DNA of 47,306 bases from Neoconidiobolus thromboides FSU 785 (Eukaryota; Entomophthoromycota; Entomophthoromycetes; Entomophthorales; Neoconidiobolaceae). A program made the position numbers and the translations under genes. A model generated the notes under the pieces. It was not told the origin of the DNA. It did not search any database and was given only the letters and a program-made list of their open reading frames with translations. This document shows positions 8,723 to 19,183 of the stretch, piece by piece. Position 1 is the first letter of the stretch; each line of letters opens with the position of its first letter. The DNA lies in NCBI GenBank assembly GCA_025603075.1, contig MU626411.1:1-47306 (forward strand), given 5' to 3'.

Positions 8723-11221
8723 GTTGAATTCAAATTACATCATTAGAAGAAACTTAGCTTGAAGCTAAACTCTATGTAGAATGTATTAAATTACAAAAAT
8801 TTAAAAAATAACACGTAATCCTATTTTTATGTTTGGTCCAATATATAATTTAATATATAAACGTTGCTGTAATTAGCACCAATAGCTAATTTTGTTAATA
8901 GAATTATTTCATAAGTTGATATCTATTTTATTGAACAGCTAAAATTTATTAAAGGTATAAAGATAGCATTTCGTCTGCAGTATATTGTATTAATAATATT
9001 TCTTATTTTATAAATTGAATACTTGAATTTAATTTTACTTTCTAAAATTAGTCAATGCTACTTTAATAGAAGCCCACCAAGATCCAGTATACTAATTGTG
9101 CCTAATGCACTATATTAGCCTTAAAGATGAATCTTTTGTTGTAAAAGCACAATGTATATAACTCTGCATTATGCTTTCCTAAATCTGTGTTTGATTTTCT
9201 TTACTAATGATATTTATTCCAAATGGATGTATTGGAATTTTTTTCCTGCAATATGATAATCTGTAATCCGAACAATTCAAAATCAAACCCTAATGAAAGA
9301 ATATCCGAAAATTAGGATAAACCTTTTGTAAATGTTTCCAGAAAAGTAGTCAACTATTAATTCCATGCAAATGTTACAACTCCATTTAACCTAATTTGCA
9401 ATAACTTTTGGAAAAAATTAGTTGCTTTTTAGCTTTCTTAGAGCCTAATCTATAAAATAAGCATGATTTTAGTAAACTTTTACTTTTAAATGAACAGCTA
9501 GTTAGGTCGCAATAGAATTACAGCATTTGTAATAGATATGAAATTTTGCTCAGAATAAATTCACTCAATTTGTACATTTTAATTTTGCTCAAACTAAGCT
9601 AGCTTATTGTATATAGATTATTAATTTACAAAACTATAGTTTAATGATTCATTTAAAAAATTTGCGAGACTTACTAATTAACAAAATAAACTTACCTTGC
9701 TTATTTTAACTTTACTTTTCTTATTTTGAAATACTTTATAAATAAGGCTATATTAGTTAACTGTAAGCAAATATTATATGACTACATTTTGAAACTTTAG
9801 ATGATATTTGAAAAATTAGTATTTCTCAAAATGTGAACAAGTATTCTTATATTGTAAAATTTATATTTGCTAGTATCGATGTTACTAACAAAAACTTAAA
9901 CCATTAATGCAAATGTAAATTAAAATAAATGCTTGTTAGGGTTGATTATCCTAATTATAGATTTATATTTAACTAAAATACCATTATCTAATGATTTGCT
10001 ATATTAATAAAACTAACAGAAGTAAACAATATATTATGGTACTAGTATTATATTTCAATTTCTTTAAAATAATAGTAGCAATCTTATTTTGACACTTTGA
10101 ACTAAAATAGTCATCTTTATAGTATTAATATGTTGATTTTTAAACAAATTGATAATTTGATTCACCTTGACAGTTCATTTTCAGTTTTTTTAAATTTAAT
10201 ACAAATATGGTGTTGTATTTAATTAAAATGTACATATCGCTTTCATGTTTCCTATTATTTAAATGGTGAGATAATCAATATCTAATTAAAGTTTCTTTAT
10301 AAATACTTTTTCATAGCTTTAGTATGTCCCTATTATTACTATTATCATGAAAAAATATGCTATTTATAGTCGGAGAAAGTTAAAATGTGTCCTATAAGAG
10401 CTTGAAGTATAGAGATAATTTTGTTAATTAGTTCTTAGTAATAATTGCCTTTTTTTGGGTATCTATAACAATACATTCCCTATTGGATGATTAAGATTAA
10501 ATTAAGATTAAATTTTCTGTAGTGTCCACTAGAATGAAAAAATGGATTTTAATTATTTTTATGGTATATACGGTTTTATGAAGAAAGGCTCTATTATGCA
10601 AAGTATAATAGAACTAAGATACAGTAACCTCGCTACCAACTAGTTATAAACTGCCAGCTTTTAATATCAATTTCCACTTTCCTAAGGAATTTATATAACA
10701 TCAGTGTTTTTCTAGCTTCTTTTATAACGTTTTGGGTTCAAATTATTAATACAAATTTACTGATTTGAACGTAAAATGTTATATCAGTAAGCATGGCAAT
10801 TTTTCTCATCCACTACAAGTTATAACTAAGAAGAAATAGCATCCAAATTAATGCCATTGTATATATTAACCACTAATGAAGATATCCGCAAAACCTCAAA
10901 AATAAAGTCAAAACATGGCATTTATTCTATAAAAGTTGTAAAAAAATAAATATATGAGTTTAAGAATACATGCCGCTGTTTATTGAAAAATATTGCTTTA
11001 TAGGCCTAAATTAATATTTCATTATAGCTAGAGTTAGTAAGTTTGAATTGTTGAATATCAATTGAGATATTATTATTAATATGGCTAAAAAACGATAAAC
11101 TTTTATTTAAGCTTATAAGTCATATTTTCAGAGTCATTTCTTTATGTCTATTGAAGCTCAATACGTATTCTAAATTAATCGTATTAGGTGTCAAAAGGTT
11201 TTGTTTATTTTGTTGGAATTA

Positions 11222-11247
11222 TTGTTTGTTTGTTTGTTTGTTTGTTT
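11222..11247 (+). repeat. TTTG microsatellite
   Basis: About six tandem TTTG units. It falls within a 95-codon GTG-initiated open frame and makes up its CLFVCLF stretch, which weakens the case for that frame being a gene. Confidence 0.8.
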
Positions 11248-11715
11248 AACACTTTATTGAGTTGTAGAGACGATGCTTTAAAAGAAGGATTTAAGCGAAG
11301 TATATTGAGTTTACTACTGCTTGATAATGAGTACGATTTTTTATTAAGATATTCAATATTAAATTCACCCATGAAACTTTTCTCAAACTTAACATATTAT
11401 AATACTACAGAGAATGTTAAGAACTACTTTCACAAAAATATTTCACTGTATAACTCATGTTGTTATAGCTTTTAATTATGTGATCTGCTATCGAGCCACT
11501 TGGAAGCTAGTTCTTTTTCAGGAATTTCAAAGCTGTCATTCTATACTCTAATAACCCAGATTTAACATATCACACTTCTTTTCCATTTAGTCTTTTTATT
11601 GTAAATTTAAAACTGGAAATGTATTTCTTGATCTATTTGTATCCTATAATACCATAAATTATGTTTTTTAGCTTAGAAATAAAGGTAAGGCTTATATCAT
11701 TAGTTTTATTCTAGC

Positions 11716-11826
11716 ATATGGGGATGTATTTTTGTGTTTAAGAATTCTGCTAACAAATTTTCCGCTTAAATAGCGCTTAGAAGATAGAAAAAAAAATGTC
11801 AAAACCAAAAAAAAACATCCCCATAT
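11716..11826 (+). mobile_element. MITE-like repeat, copy 3
   Basis: A 111-bp copy with perfect termini: ATATGGGGATGT at the left and ACATCCCCATAT at the right, a 12-bp terminal inverted repeat if the flanking TA is included. The internal core is CGCTTAAATAGCGCTT. This is the best end-to-end copy in the window. Confidence 0.8.
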
Positions 11827-12358
11827 AATATTTCAAAATTAGAGCTTTGTTAAATTGTTTATAACAAATAAATATAAAGCAACAATTCTATATTAATATA
11901 TATTCTTAACAGCTTATTAATTTCTTTAGCATATATATTATTTGATTACATACTCTGATACGCTATGACTCAAAAGGTAAGCAGGCTTAGTAATAGTTCA
12001 AACTTTGAATATTTCCTATTTAATATAATGTTTTATTTAATAACTATCACTATAGGCATCTCTGTTTTTGATAATGTACTAAAATGATATCATACTATTT
12101 TATAAAGCCTAATATTAATACAGTTTATATAAGAAATGCTAATTTGAAAACTAACCATATCAACATAACTAGAGTTATTACATCCTATACCTGGAAAGCT
12201 TTATTTTTTATTAAATACAAAAAAGAGAAAGTAAAAGTGTTTTGAAATAGAATTTTTATAAATAAAATCCTATAATTCTTATTCTTTAATAAACTATTAT
12301 GTAAAAATAAAGATAAAATACCCAAAAAGTTAAAAAATATATAAAAAAGCTATCAAGT

Positions 12359-12459
12359 TATGGGTATGTGTTTTGTATTTAAGAATTTTAGTAATAATTT
12401 TTTCACTCAAATAGTGCTTAAAAGATGGAAAAGTGATCAAGCTAAAAAAACCCCTTATG
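12359..12459 (+). mobile_element. MITE-like repeat, copy 4
   Basis: A ~100-bp copy with degraded ends (TATGGGTATGT and ACCCCTTAT). The core CACTCAAATAGTGCTTAAAAG matches the other copies. Confidence 0.7.
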
Positions 12460-12892
12460 GTAAAGTGGTAATTGAATAATTAGAATATAATTTCTATAAA
12501 AGGTAGTTTTAATTTTTTTTACTAAATTCGTTTATTTGTTTCTAATACATTTTTAATACTTATCAATTGTGTTATCCCTGCTATAATATTATTAATTAAT
12601 AGTTAATTTATTTAAAATTATTTTATATATATTTACTTATTTCAAAAAGTACTATTTAACTCAATCAAACGAATGTTTATTTTCTAAATTCAAATAATAG
12701 ATGGCACTTTTTAAGTATTAACTAAAGTACCATCTCATCCCATTTAGAATTTTTAAAGCTTATTCTAAATAAGAAAAGCAAAAATAGTCATCTTAATAGA
12801 AAACAATCTTTTTTCAATAGCTCAATTAACCACAAGTCAGAATGTGTAGCTTTGTTATATAACTTTACATAAATGATGCTAGAACTGTCTCA

Positions 12893-12992
12893 ATATGGGG
12901 ATATATTTTTAAAGAATTTATCAGCAATCTTCCCGCTCAAATACTGCTTAAAAAATGGAAAAAGTGATGAAACCAAAAAAAAATCCCCATAT
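12893..12992 (+). mobile_element. MITE-like repeat, copy 5
   Basis: A 100-bp copy with ends ATATGGGGATAT and ATCCCCATAT. The core reads CGCTCAAATACTGCTTAAAA followed by GTGATGAAACC. Confidence 0.75.
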
Positions 12993-13278
12993 GTTAAACA
13001 GATATATTACAAACCTATAGATAAGGACGTAAAGTAAAGGCTGATTTATTCTTTTGGGATTAGAGTAAAAAATTGTGATTAGGAATGATATTAATTTGCA
13101 TTAGAAAATTGTTAAAAAATGGTAATTTTTTATGGTTGAGAGTGGAATATTTGATGATAGGCACTTGTTCTCTTATGATCGTAAATAACGGGTTTACCTT
13201 CATTTCTTTATAAAAAAAGCTAAAAGGATTCAAAAGGTACATTGTATAGCAAGCCAAATGCTTTTCAACTGTTTTTTA

Positions 13279-13304
13279 TACCACTAAAATAAGTTATAGT
13301 GGTA
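13279..13304. repeat. Short inverted repeat
   Basis: TACCACTA and TAGTGGTA (8 bp each) are separated by 10 bp and can form a small hairpin. It lies about 360 bp upstream of the SUN gene; function unknown. Confidence 0.3.
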
Positions 13305-13547
13305 CCAAGAAAATTGTCTCCGTATTAGAAATAACAAACTAGAACAAAATAATACAAAGTAAAACATTATTGGGGAAAAATAAATGAATGAATTACTAAG
13401 GGATAAGAGTATAGGCTGAAAGGAGGGGAAGGATCGAAAATGATTGGCTGGGAGAAATTTTGAGTTAATCAACTATTAACTTTTTGAGAACAAAGTAAAT
13501 TTGAAAATAATTCTTGAAGTCTGTAAATAGTAATTCCAGGATGGTGG

Positions 13548-13555
13548 TATATAAA
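13548..13555 (+). promoter_or_regulatory. Probable TATA box of the SUN-family gene
   Basis: TATATAAA about 105 bp upstream of the ATG at 13658, followed by a pyrimidine-containing leader. A GA-rich tract with an AGGGG stress-element-like core lies near 13420, about 130 bp further upstream. Confidence 0.5.
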
Positions 13556-13657
13556 GCCTCTCAATCAACGTATCCTCCACTGATTTATTTTTTTATTAAA
13601 ACTATAATACCTAATCTTTAAAAAGTATATCATACTGATATAATTAATATATATAAC

Positions 13658-14854
13658 ATGATTAATAATAAATTAATATTTTCAATTTTTTTTGCTTCTA
13701 TAATTAATGCTCAAAAATGTCTTCGCGGTAATGCACAAGGTACTGAAGTAAGCATGGAAGTAGCTCCACCCTGCTGGCTTGATCAGCCAGCTGGGCTACC
13801 ACTTTGTTTTGAACTAACAAACGGCGCTTGTCCATCTTGGCCTGGAATTTACAACATCAAGGACAAAAAGCCCAAAAGAAAATGTAGAGGTAAAGGTAAA
13901 GCTCAAGGTCAAGGTCAAGTTAAAACTCCGGCCCCAGCTGAACTCTCCATTCCAGTTGAAAATCATGATTCGACTCCAGAGACGAATTTACCTCAACAAG
14001 AAAATAAAAAGCAACCAAAATATCGAACCCTTGAGCCAATTTCACCTCCAGAACAAAAGGAAGACCAACCAAAATATCAACAACCTGAACCAATTGCTGG
14101 GGAGTGTAACTTACCAACCGATGAAAACATCATTCCTATTACCCCTAAGCAAATGAATCGTGGTTGGGCAATGAGTCCTGATCAAGGATGTAAAATTGGA
14201 GGATGGTGCCCATATGCATGCAAAGCTGGTTATTACTCAGCACAATATGATGAAAGTGCAAGGGTTCAAGGACCACAAGCCGGATCAATGAATGGAGGAT
14301 TAAAATGTGAACAAGGTGGTAAACTAACCAAACCATTTGCCGACCGTCCATATTGTTTACCTGGTATGATGAATGTTCATATTGATAACAGATTAGATGG
14401 TCAAGTCTCTTTATGTCAAACAACTTACCCTGGGAATGAAGCAATGTTGATCCCTACCGTTGCTAAACCTGGAAACCTTCAAGTTATCAATACCCCTCCC
14501 CAAACCTACTGGCAAAGTACCTCTGCACATTATTATGTTAATCCAGTAAATTCATCTCAAGATGAATGTATATGGGGAGAAAAATCAAAGGCCATTGGTA
14601 ATTGGGCTCCATTTATCGTTGGTTCAAACGAAGGCTTCGAAGGCAATACATTTGTTATGATTACTGTTAATCCCGAGTTTATCTCTGCAGGACTTCAATC
14701 TACAATTGGTGACTATTATAAAATGCGTATCGAGTGTGATGATGGTGCCTGTAACGGTGCTCCCTGCGAAATTGTCGTCAGTGACCCAGCTGGCAAGAAC
14801 TGTGTCGTGACTGTACCTAAGAATGCTAAAGCTAGGGTTGTCTTCACCCATTAA
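13658..14854 (+). CDS. SUN-family secreted cell-wall protein (GH132)
   Basis: Secreted protein of the fungal SUN family (Sun4/Uth1/Sim1 relatives; GH132, linked to beta-1,3-glucan remodelling and cell separation). It is a single exon of 398 aa. Residues 1 to about 18 form a signal peptide (cleavage near INA). Residues 19-65 form an N-terminal Cys-containing segment, then comes a basic stretch (KDKKPKRKCRGKGK) and a proline/glutamine-rich linker with two QPKY-EPI repeats (about 117-145). The SUN domain fills about 148-398, with the hallmark CKIGGWCPYACKAGYYSAQYD region, DRPYCLPG, and the C-terminal cysteines CDDGACNGAPCEI typical of the family. Its codon use differs from the intergenic background, consistent with a well-expressed gene. 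Enzymatic activity of SUN proteins is debated; the wall role is inferred from family. Confidence 0.92.
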   Translation: MINNKLIFSIFFASIINAQKCLRGNAQGTEVSMEVAPPCWLDQPAGLPLCFELTNGACPSWPGIYNIKDKKPKRKCRGKGKAQGQGQVKTPAPAELSIPVENHDSTPETNLPQQENKKQPKYRTLEPISPPEQKEDQPKYQQPEPIAGECNLPTDENIIPITPKQMNRGWAMSPDQGCKIGGWCPYACKAGYYSAQYDESARVQGPQAGSMNGGLKCEQGGKLTKPFADRPYCLPGMMNVHIDNRLDGQVSLCQTTYPGNEAMLIPTVAKPGNLQVINTPPQTYWQSTSAHYYVNPVNSSQDECIWGEKSKAIGNWAPFIVGSNEGFEGNTFVMITVNPEFISAGLQSTIGDYYKMRIECDDGACNGAPCEIVVSDPAGKNCVVTVPKNAKARVVFTH

Positions 14855-16598
14855 CTTTATTTTGAAATTGAAAAACTTAATATTGTATAGCTTTCATTTG
14901 AACACAGATTCTCCTTATTTTATTTATTCAATAAAATATCAAAAAAATTAATATTAGTTTAGTCTATTAAAGGATTTTAAATTTGTAATATCATTCTTTA
15001 ATAATTGTAAATATACACTAGTATGAAGAATTTTGATTTTTACATTACATATCACTAAATTATCTTATGGTATGTCAATTTTGAAAAAGATAATGTAGCT
15101 TCATTAAAATATGGTTTGGTTTCCAACATGCTCCAAAAATTGATTCTTATTGAGGACACTACTTACTACTGTTTGACCTCTTTTAGGGCTTTTAGTGGTA
15201 ATTTTTATAGCCAAATTATTTGCATAGCCAATTTTTTATATCTGATTCATATATTATCTGGATTTAAGCATAATTTTTTCCTAAAAGAGTATTTATCTAG
15301 GTCACAAACGAGCTGCAATAGCTTTATTCTATATTGAAATTAATTGAAAATATAGAACTAATATAGGCTATAATTTTTTTAAAATTATATCATAAAAAAC
15401 ATGGTTAATGAAAATAAAAAGTCCAAATATAACAAGTAATGATAGACATACTTTTATAAGTATATAAAAATGAACTAGTGATTTATTTGTCATTGGGATG
15501 AATCCGAGCAATTTAAAGTTCAAGAGTACATTACTTTATTACAATATTAACAGTAAAAATAGTAAACAAATGCGCTAATAAGAAAGTATAAGAGATGAAA
15601 TTTAAAAAAGCTTTAATGGTAAAATATATATGGAAACTATAAATTCTTTGTTTTTAAAGATCAATCTCAATTTCAAACATTCAGGTGTTTTTTAATCACA
15701 AATCTATATAGCATTATCTTAAATTAATCTTAAAAAATGAACAAATAATTTAGAAAAAACATCCGTTTATTTTATCTTATGAATGGAAACTGAGTTATTT
15801 TAACTTTATTATAGAAACATTGTTTTAGCACTTTCTAGTTATCGTGTTTTATTGTGATATTTAATTATATATAGTCTATCCTTTAAAACAATAGATTTTG
15901 ATTTTTACAAACTATCTATAGCATGATTTATCTTATTTCATTTGATAGTTATATAAAATTAGTTATTGTTAATAAAATAGAAATGTTTTTAATTAAGTTC
16001 AGATTTACTTGCAATAAATTACTTTTAGAAATTACTATCAATTATGAGTGTATATTTTAAAGTTTATTAACACAATTATTACTACTTTTTCATTTTTATC
16101 AATATACTAATTGATAAGTTTCATTAATTTAATAATAGCTTTTGAAACCGCATAGTTTAAAACTTACTTTTATTCTTAATCGTAGATTTAAATTAGTTTT
16201 ATTTTTTTAATACTCTAACTTTAATTTATAAATTAAATAAAAATAAACTATAATATGACATATAATTTTAAGACATATTCCTTATTAAGATCAAAATATA
16301 ATTAGATGGTAGCATTTTTTTACATTTCTTAGATCATTTTTAAGCCTCTATTAGTTTTGAAGTCTAATTATTTTTATAAAGTGACATCATCCTTCTTTCA
16401 TCAAACTTTAGCCACCTACCAAACCAACAATTAACTAACATCCTCTTAATAAATGAGATCGATTTATTTGATGATGTTAAACATTAAAATAAAACTGAAA
16501 CTAGATCAAGTATAATATGATTATTTATGACGAAATGAAAAACATTCATTCATAAAAAGTATAAATAGGCTGCTATTTGAATTTTTAAAATATATAAA
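14855..16598. other. Intergenic, 1.7 kb, no supported gene
   Basis: AT-rich DNA between two plus-strand genes. A 73-codon open frame (15116-15337, +) starts at TTG and has no recognisable family. The final 40 bases carry the TATA element of the next gene. Confidence 0.6.
16560..16567 (+). promoter_or_regulatory. Possible TATA box of the Slm-like gene
   Basis: TATAAATA followed by GG, only about 32 bp before the ATG at 16599. If used, the 5' leader would be very short. Otherwise it is a chance AT-rich match. Confidence 0.3.
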
Positions 16599-19022
16599 AT
16601 GCCCGAAATTGTAAAATCTGATAAACATACTCTTAATCCACAACAATCTCTTAAAGCATCTAGAGGTCCATTAACTCATAATGAACCAGGTGCTCCTTCT
16701 GAAGCAACTACAGCCTCCTACCTTAAAGCAACTTCAAGCGAAAGTACTGACATTCTCGAAAAAAGGTTAGAGTCCTGGAGAACTGTTGTAAAAGACTTAA
16801 TTAACTACTTTGATGAAATTTCCGACACTGAGCTTTCCACAAGCAAAGGTTTAGAGAAGTCATCCACTTACATTGATGTACCTTTTAAGGAAGCTCATTT
16901 TTTTGGTGATGACTCTAAGCCTGGTGTACAAAACTTATTAGCTCAAATTCGTAACCATTCCCACCAACAGTCCCTTTATTATCGAAATTCGTCCGAAAAT
17001 ATTACTAATGTAACTATTAAGGATTTAAAGCAATTAAGGGATGATATTAAATATCGTATTAAAGAGGTAAAGAGCGATTATAATTCTCTTAATTCTAAAT
17101 TAGCTAGAACTAGAGATAATTCTATCTCACACTTTAAAAGTCTTAGTCGTGCAACAACTGACCGTGAGGATGCTACTTCCCCTGATAACGACCCATGGCT
17201 TGTAAACCACAGCTTTCAAAGACAGCTTCATAAAGATGTAAATGAAGAGAATAATTACAATAGAACCATTGAGAACTCTATTAAAAGTTTAGAAAACTTT
17301 GAAGAGAGCATTGTTTCTAGAATCAAACAAATCATTGATCAGTATTACACTGATAAATCTAAAGGTAACTTAAGTTTCGATCAACAAGCCGAGGTCATAA
17401 GACAGCTTTCTAATAGTTTCGATAATGGAACTGAATGGAGAGCCTTTGGCGAAAGAAACCCAGATATTGTCCCTGTTGCTCCAGCTAAAGTTCGTACCGT
17501 TGAAGACTTACAGCAGCCATTTAAGGAATCAGGATTATTGGAAACAATAAGAACTGGCGTCTTGGAACGCAAATCAGGAATTGGAATGTTTAAATCATGG
17601 AAAGAATACTTCTTTGTTCTAACTGGTAGTGGGTTCCTTCATGCTTTCTCAAGCTCTGATTATCATAATCAAAAGGAGCCAGATTTTTCTATCCCACTTC
17701 GTAAAGCTACTTTAACTCCACACTTAGAAGACAAAAAGGACTCTCCATATGCATTTGAAGTTACTGATCAATCTTCTGGAGGCGTCTTCAGCAGCGAAAA
17801 AACCTATTTACTCCGTGCCAATAATCAAAGTGATTTGGATGCCTGGTATAAAGATTTATCTATGAGAGCTGATAGAACCCTTAGTGTACATAGTGATCGC
17901 AGTGGTGTTTCTCCATATGCAGTAGGTGCAGGTGCTGCAGCTGTTGCGGGTACTGCAGGTGCCGCTGCAGCAAATAGACATCATTCAACAAAAGATACAG
18001 GTATCCCCTATGATAATTTAGAAGCTTCAGCTACTAGTAATGCTCCACCCCACACAGCTAGAACATCTGGTGTAAATCAAGGTGCGTTAGATAGTCTTGC
18101 CACTGCATCTCCAACTGCTGTGTCTGGACTTGATAATACTACCCATCATAACCAGTCCAATCCCGCCGTACAAGGTCAATCTCATTTGACTCAGGGAGCA
18201 CCTTTAGGTACTGCTACTAGTGAAGCAAGGCCATTACATAATGTTTCGACTGCCACAGCTACTGGAGCAGCAATGACTGGGGCAGGAGTGAATGAAACTC
18301 ATAATATTAGAAATCATCCAGAAGGCACTTCAAGCAATCTTAGATCTGGAGCAGCTATGACCGGAGCAGCTATGACCGGAGTAGCAATGAATGAAGCTCA
18401 TAACGCTAGAAACCACCCAGAAGGTACCTCAAGCAACCTTAGATCTGGAGCAGGTATGACTGGAGCAGGTATGAGTGAAGCTCATAATGTTAGAAGTCAC
18501 CCAGAAGGTACCTCAAGCAGCCTTAGATCTGGAGCAGGTATGGATGAAACTTATAATGTTAGGGGTCATTCAGATGATACTTCAAGTAATCTTAGATCTG
18601 GAACAGGTATAGCCGAAACTCACAATCTTAGAAACCATCCAGAAGGCTCAGGAAATGATATTTACCGTAAATCTCTTGCAGCTGCAGGAATGGGCGCTGC
18701 AGGAGGTGCTGCAGCTAGTTCCATGGTGTCTGGCCATAGAGCAGATGATGCTCAAAGAATGGCAGCTAGTGAAACTCCCAATTTGACCTCTCAAAGAAGT
18801 CTAAATAATCGTAGCTCTACTGAAGCCATATATGATGGTGATGGTCTCATGACTGATGAACAAAAGCGTAATGCAGCTATTATAGGTAATACTCCAAAGT
18901 TTGATCAAGCACAAAATAGCTACCCAGATCAAGTAACTATCACTGCTCAAGGTCAAGAAAGAATCTATGTACCTTTAGACCCTAACAGTGCCGAAAATCG
19001 ACCAGCTGGGCCCATGCCATAA
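16599..19022 (+). CDS. Slm1/Slm2-like PH-domain protein with C-terminal repeats
   Basis: Likely a plasma-membrane PI(4,5)P2-binding effector of TORC2 signalling and eisosome-associated stress response, by resemblance to yeast Slm1/Slm2. It is a single exon of 807 aa. Residues about 45-290 are a helical F-BAR-like region (ILEKRLESWRTVVKDLINYF at its start, coiled-coil-like KDLKQLRDDIKYRIKEVKSDY). A PH domain covers about 316-424 (TGVLERKSG, WKEYFFVLTGSGFLHAF, AWYKDLSMRAD). The tail is low complexity: alanine-rich segments near 442-462 and 695-710, and five imperfect copies of an Ala-Met-Thr-Gly/His-Pro-Glu-Gly-Thr-Ser-Ser repeat at about 556-683. The tail ends in IYVPLDPNSAENRPAGPMP. The repeat block is not a feature of yeast Slm proteins. 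Confidence 0.85.
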   Translation: MPEIVKSDKHTLNPQQSLKASRGPLTHNEPGAPSEATTASYLKATSSESTDILEKRLESWRTVVKDLINYFDEISDTELSTSKGLEKSSTYIDVPFKEAHFFGDDSKPGVQNLLAQIRNHSHQQSLYYRNSSENITNVTIKDLKQLRDDIKYRIKEVKSDYNSLNSKLARTRDNSISHFKSLSRATTDREDATSPDNDPWLVNHSFQRQLHKDVNEENNYNRTIENSIKSLENFEESIVSRIKQIIDQYYTDKSKGNLSFDQQAEVIRQLSNSFDNGTEWRAFGERNPDIVPVAPAKVRTVEDLQQPFKESGLLETIRTGVLERKSGIGMFKSWKEYFFVLTGSGFLHAFSSSDYHNQKEPDFSIPLRKATLTPHLEDKKDSPYAFEVTDQSSGGVFSSEKTYLLRANNQSDLDAWYKDLSMRADRTLSVHSDRSGVSPYAVGAGAAAVAGTAGAAAANRHHSTKDTGIPYDNLEASATSNAPPHTARTSGVNQGALDSLATASPTAVSGLDNTTHHNQSNPAVQGQSHLTQGAPLGTATSEARPLHNVSTATATGAAMTGAGVNETHNIRNHPEGTSSNLRSGAAMTGAAMTGVAMNEAHNARNHPEGTSSNLRSGAGMTGAGMSEAHNVRSHPEGTSSSLRSGAGMDETYNVRGHSDDTSSNLRSGTGIAETHNLRNHPEGSGNDIYRKSLAAAGMGAAGGAAASSMVSGHRADDAQRMAASETPNLTSQRSLNNRSSTEAIYDGDGLMTDEQKRNAAIIGNTPKFDQAQNSYPDQVTITAQGQERIYVPLDPNSAENRPAGPMP
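18263..18648 (+). repeat. Coding tandem repeat in the Slm-like gene
   Basis: Five imperfect in-frame units of about 69-99 nt encode variants of GAGMTGAGMxEAHNxRNHPEG followed by TSSNLRSG. Units differ by loss or duplication of the AMTG sub-block, so the array has probably expanded and contracted by whole codons. Confidence 0.85.
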
Positions 19023-19183
19023 TTTAATCTTAATTCTAACAATAAATGATATACTTAAACATTTTGATATTTTACAGTTTTTTATTTGCTTGTATTTAAT
19101 ATGATAAAATAATAGACTTGAAATTATTTAAATAAAATGGAATTAAAAAAAATATAAACAATATAAGAGTTACATTAAAAAAA

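Larger units (their letters stand above)
8605..13657. other. Gene-poor 5-kb AT-rich region
   Basis: Five kilobases between the divergent aldo-keto reductase and SUN genes. It contains three same-orientation repeat copies (11716-11826, 12359-12459, 12893-12992) and a TTTG microsatellite. Open frames at 11188-11475 (+, starts at GTG), 13060-13257 (-) and 13284-13472 (-) show no family resemblance. I looked for short exons with plausible splice sites and found no convincing gene. The last ~200 bases carry the SUN promoter. Confidence 0.6.

Noticed and set aside
11188..11475. 95-codon open frame
   Set aside because: Starts at GTG, includes a microsatellite-encoded stretch, has no recognisable domain. 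A relic cannot be excluded.
13060..13472. Two adjacent minus-strand open frames of 65 and 62 codons
   Set aside because: No splice arrangement joins them convincingly, there is no family resemblance, and they overlap the likely SUN promoter.
13920..14851. Several open frames antisense or out of frame within the SUN gene
   Set aside because: Shadows of a well-supported coding frame.
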